Assembly: GCF_020509005.1 (NCBI RefSeq)
Contig: NC_063012.1
Span: 6,200,001 to 6,264,000 of the forward strand
Length of the DNA stretch: 64,000 nt
Direction of reading: 5' to 3'
Origin: Fulvia fulva
Taxonomy: Eukaryota > Ascomycota > Dothideomycetes > Mycosphaerellales > Mycosphaerellaceae
Both the position numbers and the translations under genes were made by a program. Below the pieces are notes generated by a model. The model saw only the letters and a program-made list of their open reading frames with translations, had not been told where the DNA came from and made no database searches. Shown one piece after another: positions 32,702 to 44,674 of this stretch. The stretch's first letter is position 1. Each line of letters starts with the position of its first letter.

Positions 32702-35700
32702 ATTATTATAGCTATACGTTAGCGATCCTCTACTAGAGATCGGATTTTAGTTTAAGTATATATATCGTTATAGGCCGGCTATTATATACTTCTAAATATA
32801 GTTCTTCTTTATATAACTCCGTTTGCTCCCGTTTCTCTAGTAGCGTAGGTTCGTCTAACGGCTCTATACTTCCTTCGATAGGTTGCTCGTTACTAGGTAT
32901 CTCTTCGACTAGGACTCTATTATCTAGTTCCGAGTCGACATTACTACGTACCTCGGCGTCGTTTAGTTTGAGTAACGGCTATATTACGTCTCGCTAGGCG
33001 GGGCGGGTTAATCGCCGGGGGGTAGTAATATCGCTAGTATAGTAGTCTTCTTATTTATCGTCCGAGTCGTAAATTAATAGTACTTAATAGTTTATTAGTA
33101 GGTCGTCCTATACTTATATAGCGAACTAAGTAACGATGTCTAGGTTATAGGGTTTTAGAATAGTCTATTATTAATACTACGTTCTAGTATCGTCTACCCC
33201 CGCCGGTATGTCCTAAGAGCGACGGGTAAGACTATCTAGTTTCGTTTCCTAGGCGCCCGGGTAATAGGTAATCTTAAAGTTAAACTAGGACAGGAACTTA
33301 GCCTAGCGTACCTAGCGCCGGTTAAGCTACTTAGTAGTTATAAAGTACTTAAGATTACGGTGATCGGTAAGTACCCGAACTAGTTTATTATCTATAGCGC
33401 CGATAAGTTCCGGTTACTATTCCTCGAACGCCTTAACGATAGCTAGTAGCTCTTTATCGTAAATGTCGTAGTTATATTCTTACGGACTAAGCTTCTTCGA
33501 GTAGAATACTACGGGTCTAAGGACGCCGTTAATTATCTATAATAGTACCCCTATATTAACCTAGTCGCTAGAGTCTATTTCTACCTAAATCTGCTCGCCT
33601 AGTTAATAATAGGCTAGTATACCTACTTAGCTAAAGCGCTACTTAAGTTCCTTAAAGGCTATATCGTACTATTAGGTCTATACGAAGGGTAGTTTCTTAA
33701 CTACCTTACCGTCGACTTTACTCTTTTTACCTATCTTCGTAAGGTCTATAAGGTACGCGGTTACTTTAGAGAAGGCGTAGATAAACTTCCTATAGAATCT
33801 AGTAAAGCTAAGGAACGTAAGAACGTCCTAAACGTTACGAGGCACCTCCTAGTTTATAATAGCTTTAATCTTTATAGGGTCTATCTTAACGCCCTCCGTT
33901 ATAATAATAAGGCCTAGGTATTTGATCTATTTGACGTGGAATTTATACTTGTCGATGTCTACTAGTAACCCTATATCCCGTAGTCTATATAGAACCTTTC
34001 GTACGTAAGCTCTATAATTATCTAAGGGGCCGTCCGTATAAATTAGGACGTTATCGAGGTATACTATAGTAAAGTCGTCTAGGAATTCTCGGAGGATGTT
34101 GTTAATCTTACGCTACTAACTACTAGGGCTATTATAGAGGCCGAACGGAAGGACCTTAAACTAGTATAATCTATACCTAGTAATAAAGGCGGTTATCTAT
34201 TCGCCCCCTTATAGATACGTATATTATTAAATACGGCGACGATGTTAAGCTTAGTAAACTACTTGGCCTTAGAAACTCTCTTAAGTGTCTCCCTTAATAG
34301 AGGTATTAGGTATCGGTCCTTAACTATAATAGTATTTAGGGCGCGGTAGTCGACGTAGACGCGGAGCCCGCCTCCTAGCTTTTTAATAATTAACACGGGA
34401 GACAATATGTCTAATTTAGATAGTTCGACCGTACCGTTAGCTATACTATTATTAATGAATTTCTTAACGACTACTAGCTAATATAGGTTTATACTAAAGG
34501 CCTTCTTATAGGGTCGCTACGCTTCTAATCCTAGTTTTAAGTTGATTATATAGTCGGACGGGCTGTACTTAGGCAGCTTAAACTCGCTCTTATACCTAAA
34601 GGCGTCGGCTAGGTCGTAATGCTTAGGCGGTAGCTTGGCCTTCGGGTCCTATACCTTATTCCTATTTATAAAGATTTCTAAATTATCTAGCGATATAGCA
34701 AAGGTAGAGGTGTACTCCTCGTCGTTAAAATCCTCCGGCTATAGTACGAAGAGCTTATCGGCGTCTAGCTAGTCTTATCGCTTCTAGGCTTACTTTGCTA
34801 TACGATAATAGGCGTCCGCGCTAATAAAACAGATATCGGGTTCTAGCTCGGGTAGTACTAGTTTCGGCGCCTCGGGCTTACTACCTTCTATTATAACCGT
34901 ATAAGGTATACCGTTCTAGTAATAATGTTAGTAGTAGATAGGCTTATCGAAGCTAAGTGTCTTATGTTTAAAGCTATACAAAGGGTCGTGTTCTTCGAGC
35001 TAGGAGATACCTAGTACTAGGTCGTACTTATCGAGGTTAGTAACGTAGTATAGCTCTTAACTAGTATAGCTACCGATAGTAACGTCTATTAGTGCTACTT
35101 CGAGTAGTCGTATAGCCGCTCCGTTAGCTATACGTAGGCGTCTTAGCCTTTCTAGCTTAAAGGTAGGGACTTTGTTTACGTAAACGAATCTTAGGTTAAT
35201 AAACTTAGAGGAGGCGCTAGTATTAGAGAGGGTGAGTACGTTTGCTTTTCTACCTAATATACTAGTTATAGTACTAGTATATACTATATACTTTCTGTAC
35301 GCTAGTTATATATATATAGGCGTATAGGTGTTACCCTTAGCTATTACTATATATAGGTATTCTTCCTCTTAGGTATATATCTCGTAGTCTTATTCTTCGT
35401 GTTTATAATTCGTAGATTCGTATATTACTCCTTTAGCGCGACGGTACTAAGGAGCTAGGCATTTCCCTAAACGGGTAGTACTTCGATCTAGAGGGCTAGC
35501 GCGTCGATTATAGCGTTAAGAGCGATAGGTATCTCGCGGTTAACGTCGCCGGTACGCTACTTACCGCGGGAGTTATATAGAATATATACGGGGTCGAGGC
35601 CGGTATATCTAGGTTTATAATAGCGGAAGTAGCGGCCTTACTAGCGTAGCCGGTCCTAGAGTTCGTCGGTAAGTTTAGGTAGTATAGTATAATACTAGGG

Positions 35701-36697
35701 GATAAGGCGTACGGCCGGGCTAGCGTTCTAGGTATACGTAGAGACCGTAAGCGTATTATTTATAGTAGGCGGCGCGGCTCGTAGTACTATACTAGCGCGC
35801 TATTATCTAAAGCCCTATTAGCCTTATCCTTAACTACTACGACGCCCGTTACCGCCTTACTAGGTATCCTTATCCTTGTCCCTCTTACTATATATACTCT
35901 TTACGGTATTATATACCTCTTCCTTATCTTTAGCGATACAAATAGACTAGCTAACGGGGTCTATAAGCTAGTAGTCCTCTATCTTCTTTATCTAGAACTC
36001 GTTTAGGCTAATCTATAGCTCGTACGACACTATAGGCTTACCGGCCTTAGCGCTAAGGCGGCGGTATTCGACGATATATTTACTAAACTCCTAGCCGTAC
36101 TTCTACTTTAGCTAGTATAGGTCGCGTCTAGCCTTAAGCTTAATATCTCGAGGATTCTTACCGAAGTTATCGTCTTACTCGTCCTATATATCCTCGAGGC
36201 TTACCTATTCGTCGTTCTCGATAGCCGAACGGATAATATCTCTAGGGGTACCGAGAGTATAACGCTTAACGTAGTTAAAGATATTAAGGCAAGGTGTTTA
36301 TATAGTATATCGTACCGCGATAGAGTCCTTATAGCTCTCTTTCTAGTCGATATAGGAGAGCTCGCCTAAGTTGTCGAACTCTTTAGGATAGGGGAAACGT
36401 TAGTCGGTTTAGGCGGCGAATATTATAGTATTATTAGTACGGGCTACTAAGCGTACGAGAGAACCGGCGTAGGTAGTACGGTTATAGGTACGGGCCCGAT
36501 AGCCGCTACCTACTAGAGTCTAAGAACGACGGGTACCGGCTTATAGGAATCCCTCTAGACTAGTAGTCTACTATTCCTACTACTACGGCTATTACTAGAG
36601 TCGTAACTACTTAGGGAAAGTGAGCGGGCGGTCTCGCTCGCTTAGTAAGGCGGTAAGCCGGGCTTATATCTTAAGTTACGAGATCTTAGTATCCTAC
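32702..36697 (-). pseudogene. H: RIPped Gypsy element (gag C-part, protease, RT, RNase H)
   Basis: Minus-strand relic. The connection region (former Leu-Asn-Arg-Arg-Gln, Phe-Asn-Phe-Lys-Ile-Thr-Tyr) is at about 33200-33310. RNase H is about 33330-33620, RT about 33750-34450 with the catalytic box near 34040-34080. Protease is about 34950-35260, gag from about 35450. Integrase is missing to the left: the relic is cut at 32702 by LINE C2, so integrase and 3' LTR should be outside the window. Continues at 39310 after chimera B3. Confidence 0.8.
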
Positions 36698-36711
36698 TAT
36701 ATAATCTTAGC
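36698..36711. repeat. Left target-site duplication of chimera B3 (14 bp)
   Basis: TATATAATCTTAGC, repeated exactly at 39296-39309. Confidence 0.93.
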
Positions 36712-36788
36712 GGTCGACGACGAGAATCACCTGTACGTGGTGTCGGCTACGAACCTCTCGTCTAGCTACGAGAGAGCCAAGTATTCTC
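36712..36788 (+). ncRNA. HDV-like self-cleaving ribozyme, second intact copy
   Basis: Identical over the 77-nt core to 19385-19461, including P1, P1.1, P2, P3, P4 and the J4/2 cytidine. Again the first ribozyme base is the first base after the target duplication. Confidence 0.87.
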
Positions 36789-37791
36789 ACGCTGGAGCGT
36801 CGTGGGCGCGACGGGCGCGCAACGTAGGCGAAGCCGCGGCGAACAGAGGACTACCAGCAAAACGGGTATGAAAACCATCCGACGAGCGTGTACTCGTGTC
36901 GGGAGCGAGTCCCTCTTCTTTCTACGTGTAAGAAGGGCGCGGAACCGTGGCCTATACGCTCGACAGGACACCTCTGGTATGAGTGCAGAATTTTCACCTC
37001 CGGAGACCGCAAACCGAGCGGGCTGAGCGACGAACATTGGACGAGCGGACTACAGAACAACAACTGAGCGGACTATGCAACGGCGTCGAGCGGACTACGA
37101 AACAATCTGGTGTTTGCCAGCGGGCAATGCGGTGGGTAGGTGGACACGCGACGAAGCCTGTAAGGGCCTGTTGAACACCCGGTATGGGAACGAGGGTTTT
37201 GCCTGAGGCACTGCCTGTCCCGCTACACAACGCACCTAGTCTGACATGGTAGATTGCGACGAGGAAAAGACGATAGCCTGAGCAAGGAAAAGACGGCTGT
37301 TAGGACGGGGAAAAGACGTACAATGCAAGTGGATTAGTTCTGTGATCGGGGAGGATCGAGGGCAGGGTGATAAGGAACTTCATATTGGTTAGTAGGTGGA
37401 AACGCAAGGAGTACGCTGCCCGGCGTGGTGTGTGCCCCGAGCAAACCTGCGAGGCATGGACGGCCGCTTTCTAGAGATAGGCTGCGGTAACGCGAAGGGC
37501 GTCAAAACCTGGGGCGTGGTGTACACTGGCAGCGACGGCTGACACTGTCTATACAGCCCGAGAGGACGGATGCGCATGTCGGTCAATAGAGAGCACTAAA
37601 GGGCTTAGGCCTATGGAGGTGGATATTGGCTTAAGGAGCAAACAGGGAGGGAGGGCGTAGAGGGAAGCTTTTGCTCCGGGCTAACCTCTCGAAACGAGGC
37701 TACACGGTGGTGCTAGATGAGTGGGAAAGCGCGGTTAAGACTTGTCACCTTATCTCGTAGCTAGCTTGCTAAATACGATTCCTTCCTTGCT
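36712..37791 (+). repeat. 1,080-bp WEIRD-like module, second un-RIPped copy
   Basis: Same length as the other two. Differences from 19385-20464 are few, mostly TG/TA or CA/TA alternates. The 3' end is ...CCTTCCTTGCT, with a possible CT microhomology to LINE B. Confidence 0.92.
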
Positions 37792-39101
37792 CAGCATCGG
37801 GGTTCGTAGACGATACAAACATCCTAGCCTGGTCAGACTCGACAGAAGAGAACTGTCGCCTCCTTGAAGATAGGCACAAGAAATGCGAGGAGTGGGCAAA
37901 GAAGCATGGTGCCCGGTTCGCCCCTGAAAAGTACCAACTTATACACTTCAGTAAAGCGAGAACACACCATAATATGAAGGCGGCGGTAAGAATCCAAGGC
38001 TACGAGACCAAGCCATCAGCGGAGCTACGAGTACTAGGGATCTGGCTCGACCCGAAGCTAAGCTGGAATGTACAGATTAAGAAAGCCCAGAGTCGAGCGC
38101 AAGTCAATGAAGCCTCGATAAAGAGGCTTACGGCATCTACATGGGGAGCAACATTCGACAAGGCAAGAGTAATGTATAAGGCGATCGTCAGACCAGCTAT
38201 GTTGTACGGGGCACAGATTTGGGGAACAGGAGGCGCAGGCAAGCCGATCCCGAAACGGATAGAGCAACCCCTAAACAGGACACAGGCAGGCAACCTACGT
38301 AGGGTACTAGGCGCATACAAGACAACGTCAACAAGCACGGTAGAAATGGAGACAGGAATACCACCAATCGGCCAGTACATCCGGGGAATGAGAATTCAAT
38401 ACGCGGCAAAGACGACAGGTTACCTAGCACAAACCACGATCCAGGAGGCAAAGAATAAGATAGAAAGCCGCTACCGGAGAGGAGCAGGATATAGGACAAG
38501 CCAAAAAGAGGATGACCTTACGACCTTTACGGCCGTACAGGCAAGCACCGAATGGCTAGCACGAAAGGAGGAGGAGCGTAGGACTCGCCAGGCCGGCGGG
38601 AGCAAGGCTAAGACCCAAAACCTAGCGGAACAGATAGCGAGCTGCCTATGGGAGCAGGACTGGAAAAGGAAGCCCCCTAAGACAACAGGCCCGATAGCGC
38701 TCCGAGCCTTCCAGAGACACAATTACCAGCTATATAGGGACCTGACAAGGGCCGAAGCAAGCATAGCGATCCAAATCAGGTCCGAACACATTGGATTAAG
38801 GGCCTACCTGTTCAGAAGACGCGCACTAGACATCTATAGCCCGGCCTGCCAGTGTGGCTACCCATCGCAAAACCCAGAACATATGCTACTACGATGCCCG
38901 CAGTGGGCGAGAGGCAGGGGAAATTGGAGGCACCAAGCGGGAAGGAGAGACTACAAGTCAATTATTAGGGACAAAGGCAACATTCGCCGAATCTCTCGGT
39001 GGATACTACAGCAGGGATACCTCCAGCAGTTTAGCCTCGCGAGCGAGACGGAGGAGTGGATAGACAAGAGGCGGAAGCGAGGGGGGTTGCAGATAGGGTA
39101 G
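37792..39101 (+). pseudogene. LINE B ORF2 remnant (from RT active site to C-terminus)
   Basis: Begins within RT just before Phe-Val-Asp-Asp, so most of RT is gone. The frame is open to the stop at 39101, but the first in-frame ATG is 37974. Not a plausible functional protein. Confidence 0.9.
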
Positions 39102-39295
39102 TCATCAGGGCAGGCCCATGACACTAGCGTACCCCTAACAAGGGAAATTTAAGACGACAACGAGGAGGAAAAGACAGGCGGGAAGGAGGAGGGGTTTTCA
39201 CCAACACGGTTTCCCCTCTATATATACAAAAACAAGATAGCATAGCTACATAGGCCAAAGGGCACTACAACAGCTTAATGAAATATCTATCTATC
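39102..39295 (+). promoter_or_regulatory. LINE B 3' UTR with conserved hairpin and TATC tail (B3)
   Basis: Same layout as 22536-22729, including the GAGGGG/CCCCTC hairpin at about 39188-39219. Confidence 0.65.
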
Positions 39296-39309
39296 TATAT
39301 AATCTTAGC
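39296..39309. repeat. Right target-site duplication of chimera B3
   Basis: TATATAATCTTAGC; identical to 36698-36711. Confidence 0.93.
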
Positions 39310-40100
39310 CTTAAGTTAGTCGACTTCGTCCTCTACTTACTCGAGATAGCTATTAGTAGTATTAATACGGCCTACTAGCTCATCGGTAATCTTCTTATAG
39401 TATTCCTTAGTTACGGCGTCGTCTAAGACTATTTATAGTATCTAGATACGGGCCTTAGTATCTTCCTAGGATATCTAATATATTATAGTATCGGCTTATA
39501 TCTTATCTCGCTCGGTTACTATATCCTATTAGTCTTCGAAGACGACATTATATTCTTCCTAGAGTCTCGCGAGTTTAGTATCGACTTGATCGCGTTCCTC
39601 GAGATAGCGTCGTACCTAGGCTCGGGAGTAGTCGAGTATAACCTTCTAGTAGGCGTACCTATCTATAGTACTCTTATCTTTAAGATATATAGTGTTAGGC
39701 CGTAAGGTAACTACCCTCTTAAATACTTCGGTATCGGCGATCTTATAGTTTATTAGATTGTACTCGAAGTCTATATTATCGAAGTCGATCTAGTCTATAC
39801 GAGGAGGCGCTATACTATTAATAAACTATATAAAGTCGATATCTTTACTATCGTCCTCGTAAGACGAGAGACGAGTATCTTTAATATCTAGTCGTACTAG
39901 CTTCTTACCCTCTACCCTACTACCCTCGTATTGTATTAAAGACTAAGGCGTATTATTAGTTATAGGAATTTATGAATTAGGTATATAAAGATAAGAGAGA
40001 GTAGACCTGTCTATTCTATTTCCTTACTTATACTATATCCTACTTATACGGTCCGGATATATACTATCGCTAAGGATCGAGTTAAGCTAGTTCTAAAGTT
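39310..40100 (-). pseudogene. H: gag N-terminal part (RIPped)
   Basis: Continues the minus-strand gag of H after B3. Translation is stop-rich and helical. The 5' end and LTR of H are not resolved. Confidence 0.55.
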
Positions 40101-40617
40101 CTAGGTTCTAAGGGTCTCCGGTTAGTAACTCGGCTAAGATAGAGGGTATACGATAAAGGTGTTACTATCGCTAAGTAGCGGCGGTAGGTCGTATACTTAA
40201 AGGTCGTAGGGAAGGGCGTCGAGAGGCCTCGTCGGCGTTCTCTATTATTACGAATTGATTATACGGTCTAGTACTATCGTACTATATCGGGCGGTCTTAG
40301 TATCGTACGTAGAGGTTAGCTCTCTACTCGTAGGTAGGCGTAACTAACTATTACGGGCGAGAGTAGTACCGTACCGGCGTATATTTACTTAAACCTATAG
40401 GTACGTACCTAGACCCCGCGCCCGCTAACTAATCCGACTAGCGGCTTAGCGCCCGTATAAAACTCTCGCGCCCTCCGCGCCTCTCTTAGATAGAATATCT
40501 ATTCGACTTGTACCTTACCCGACTACGTACTTATACCTACTTATAATACTTCGAATAGATTATTACTAACGTATAGAGAGACACGAGAAGCTATATTCGG
40601 GAGATTATAGAGAAACC
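40101..40617 (+). other. Probable 5' LTR and gag start of Gypsy element I (unresolved)
   Basis: A plus-strand TATA-like box (GTATAAAA near 40456-40463) and a short readable segment (Arg-Asp-Thr-Arg-Ser-Tyr-Ile-Arg-Glu near 40579-40610) precede LINE C3. They could be the start of element I, whose gag resumes at 47964. LTR ends were not identified and part of this interval may belong to H. Confidence 0.4.
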
Positions 40618-40664
40618 GTAATAGATAGATTTGTTATTCCCCTATTCTAGGACCCTATCCGGCC

Positions 40665-41029
40665 TATATAGGTATATATCTATTATTATATATAAAGGGA
40701 AACCCGAATAGGTAAAAACCCTTCCCGCCCCCGACTACTCCTTATCTATATTAGCTTTCTCTCTAAACGTACGTAGTCTATATTACTACCCCGTTAGCCC
40801 CCGCTCCTAGCCGGTCTCGTCGCGCTACGTCGTATCCTCTCTTCCTATATAGGTATATATCTATTATTATATATAAAGGGAAACCCGAATAGGTAAAAAC
40901 CCTTCCCGCCCCCGACTACTCCTTATCTATATTAGCTTTCTCTCTAAACGTACGTAGTCTATATTACTACCCCGTTAGCCCCCGCTCCTAGCCGGTCTCG
41001 TCGCGCTACGTCGTATCCTCTCTTCCTAT
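40665..41029 (-). repeat. 181-bp tandem duplication in the LINE C3 3' UTR/ORF2 end
   Basis: Two near-identical adjacent units (about 40668-40848 and 40849-41029), period 181 bp, covering the 3' UTR hairpin and the end of ORF2. C1, C2 and C4 have a single unit. Confidence 0.88.
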
Positions 41030-44000
41030 ACTGCTCCTACTAGGCGGTACTATTCTAGCTAGCCCTTCTCTAGTATCTAGTTCGTAATACGCCGTAGGTC
41101 CTTAATATTATTAAGAAGTGCCCTAATCGTCCGGTTCCTCGCCTTTACTATCTACTCCCCCCTTCCTAGCGACTACCTCGGATAGACGAGGAGTACGTAC
41201 CGTACGTTCTAGGAGCGATAGCCGTAGGGGTAGCTAGTATTCGTATATCCTAGAACCTTCCTCTATAATAGGTACCCCTAGAGGCCGATATGTTCGCTTC
41301 GTAGTTAGGTTACTATACTACTCTATACCCTCGTAAGGCGGTAGTAGATAAGCTTTAGGGGGTGCTTAACTGCGGATTTTATAGCTAACTATTCCTTAGG
41401 TTGTCCCGCTAGCTAAGGGCGTCTACTATACCCTACACCCTAGTTGTTCTACCTCTCTTTCTATAGTTGCTCTATAAACAACTTCTTACCTTCCTACCGT
41501 ATTACTAGCTATTCGTTCCTTACCCGGTAGTTCGGCTCGTTTCCGGGTCGAATACCCTTATACGCTAGTACTAATTCGCGGGCCCTTACGACTATACTAG
41601 CGATGACCTTCTATACTAGGTACTATACCGACTTGCCTAAGTAGGAGGTCCGTAGTCCCTAGACGTATAGGTCGATCGGCGGTATAGCGGTCTCGTACTT
41701 AAGTATCCTTATTAGTATCGACTTATATACCCCGGTAACCTTCCTTAGGCATTAGTTTTAGATCTTCGCTAGCGGCGCGACGAGTCCCTTCGATAGGTAG
41801 GCCCTCTCGCCTAAGGACTATACTTAGCTACTATAGGTAAGGACTAGCCGTATAATAGCCGTATATAGGAGTCGTAACTACCGGAAGTCCGCGCCCTATA
41901 TAGACGTAGTAAGCCTCTAGTATAATGCTATATTCTGTTTAGCTTTCCGTAATATTACCTATACGTACTTCCTCTACCGTAGCGCCGGGTCTACCTATAG
42001 TCCGAGGATCCTAAGCTAATCTACCGGGTTAGTTATATACCCCTATATCTAGATAGAAGCTTATATATTATAGAACCGTAGCCGGCGCGTAAAGTGTATT
42101 AGATTGTACTTTTCTAGGGCAAACTGAGCCCCGTACCTCCTAGCCTAGTCTTCGTAGATCTTGTGCTTCTCTTCTAGTAGCCTATAGTTCTCCTTAGTCG
42201 AGGAAGACTACGCTAGGATATTTGTGTCGTCTACGAAGCCGCTCGTAGCGGTGTTCTAGGATTCTAGGGCTAGGAGTAGCGTCGCTATAAAGAAGAGGAA
42301 TAGAATAGGTACTAGCGTTAAGCCTTACGGGATTCTAGTATAGACTACTTAAGATAGGCTTCTATACTAGCCGACTAGGATCGACGTACTACGGTTTTAG
42401 AGGTAGGACCGTACGAAGTTAATAAGCTACTTAGGGAGTCCTTTCGACCTTAGGATATAGAGTAGCCGCGGATATAACACGTAGTCGAAGGCTCCCGATA
42501 TATCTAGACTAAGTAAGAATACTACCTTGTCCCTATTTCTATACTAGATAGCCTTTACCTAAGAGGTAATAAGTTCTATCGCGGATAGCGTCGATCGCTA
42601 TAGGCGTGTACCTATCTAGGTATCCGGGAGTAGGGAGTACTCCTCTATCGCCTCGGAGAGTCTCGTTTTAACTAGCTTCTTAAGCGCCTTCCTAAGAGTA
42701 TTAAGGAGCGTAATTAGGCGGTACGACTTTACCTACGTATAGTCTTCCTTTTACGGCTTACGTAGGACTACTATCGTCGATTGTTTAAATGCTATCGGGT
42801 AGTATCCGGTCTATAGGCAGGCGTCAAAGATCGCTATAACTACTAGGGCTAGTTGATCTCTACACTTCTTTAGTAGCTCGTTTAGGATCCTATCCGGCCC
42901 CGGGGCTTTCTTCGCCGGCAACTTCCTTAGTATAGCGGCAACTTCTCCCTCGGACACCTCCTATCGGACCGCGATACTAGGGGCTAGGGGAGTAGAGCTG
43001 TTTATGTCGCTTAGATTAGCCTCGACTAGGGGCGGGAAGAACTTCCTAGCTAGTAGACGCGCCTTAGCCTCGGGGTCGCTAACCGGGCTACTAGGCGATT
43101 ATAGCGCTAGGATAGAGAAGGAGGGGCCCTATATAGGGTCCTGTCGGGCCTATTTCGCTAGCTTCTATATCCTCGCTAGCTTGCCGGCGATTTCTTCTAC
43201 TATAGCCCTCTAGCCGACTACTTTCTCCCTTCGTATTATAGCTTTCTTCTATTAGTATACCTCCCTATATACGTTCTAGGCCTCCTCGCTATAGCTGCTC
43301 GTCTATACCCGGCGGGCTCTCCTTACTTCTCTTACTACTATAGTACACTTCGGCGTCTAGTATAGTTTAGACTATATCGTTAGTTAGGTAAGCGGAACGT
43401 AAAGTAAGGTCGCTTTTCTTATTTCGTCTATTAACCCTTAGACTACCTCGTCTATCTCGTCTTTACTAATGTATTGCTACTACGCAATCTAGACTAGCCT
43501 CTCGGAGTCATCGAGGTACGCCTAGATGTTAGCCTAGTAGGCCTTTCCCTAGTTTAGCTTAGGGGTTCTCGCTAGTATACGTTATATCTATATCGTAATA
43601 GAGGTCCTAACTAGTATATAGTCTAATGACGCCTCGAGTATATATTCGATCCTATAGTAGGTTACCGTATAGTAGTAGCTATCTAAGATCTAGGAGAGGT
43701 CGATCGTGCCTTAGAGTCCCCCTCTCTTCTAGGTATCTAGGTCCTTCGGGGTATTAAGGGCAATTACGTTGCTCGCTATCAAGTCGAGTACTTCGTCGGC
43801 TATAGGGTACGGCTATATAAGGCTTTCCTAGGAAGGGTAGTATACGTTAAAGTCTCCTACTACGATATAGTAACCTTGTCTCTTAAGCGTACTATCTAGG
43901 TGTCTATAGACCCCTAGGTCGCGGCTAGACCTCGAGGCTAGCGGTTGTATATATAGGTTATATATCTAGGTACTACCTACGTAGAGGGAGGTAATATCGC

Positions 44001-44658
44001 CCCGGCCTTCTTCGTCTACGTAGCCACTACCTCCTAGTCGGATTCTAGTATATCCTTACTAATATAGAAGTACGTACGGGGTCTACTACCGCCTCGTAGG
44101 TATATCGTATAGCCTAGTAACTTGTAGCTCGTTAGTCTCTTATAGTACGGGTTAATCTATAGCTCCTAGATTACTAGGACGTAGTAGACGTACGGGTCCG
44201 CCTCGTATAGGAAATAGTTCTAGACTATGTCCTTACTATAGTTAACGTTATACTAGATAATACTAAGCGTATCGAGGCTAGTTATCGGTATCGACAATCA
44301 TTTCCTCTATAGCGTCCTATGTCCTACTACCTTATACGTCCTAGTCTACGCCTATCGGCTATATACTAAAGGGGAGCGGGGCCTAGTTAGATTCCCTCGC
44401 CGTAGCTAGTAGAGTACGTAGCCTCCCGTACGCCCTAGGTTACGTATCCTTTATATTATTCGCGGCCCTAGGGCGCTTATACCCGACCGCCGCTAGCTAG
44501 TTCCGGTATAGGCTAGCCTTACGGTCGCCGTAGAATCTTAGGGCGACGGTTCTGTTTATAATTACCTTGTTTTTCGCTAGTTTCCGCTATAGGCATTCCG
44601 CGCTATATAATAAGTAGTGCCCCGGACAGTTCGCGTACCGTCTCGTAGCCGATATATA

Positions 44659-44674
44659 GTCCCTAGATATATAG
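44659..44674. repeat. Left target-site duplication of B4 (16 bp)
   Basis: GTCCCTAGATATATAG, repeated at 46592-46607; the single empty-site copy is in C5 at 26520-26535. Confidence 0.93.

Larger units (their letters stand above)
36712..39295 (+). mobile_element. B3: chimeric retrotransposon (ribozyme module + shorter LINE B)
   Basis: 2,584 bp. The module 36712-37791 is nearly identical to that of B2. At 37792 it joins LINE B at the Ser-Ala-Ser-Gly-Phe-Val-Asp-Asp coding region, about 760 bp further downstream in LINE B than the B2 junction. It then matches B2 to the end, including the TATC tail. The whole is flanked by 14-bp exact duplications and inserted in the gag of H. Confidence 0.95.

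Noticed and set aside
36620..36871. An 83-codon frame running from RIPped H gag into the B3 module
   Set aside because: It crosses the insertion junction and so is a chance fusion.
40600..40620. A target-site duplication for LINE C3
   Set aside because: Left flank (GAGAAACCGTA) and right flank (CCGGCGACGTAG) do not match well enough; a target deletion or later change is possible.
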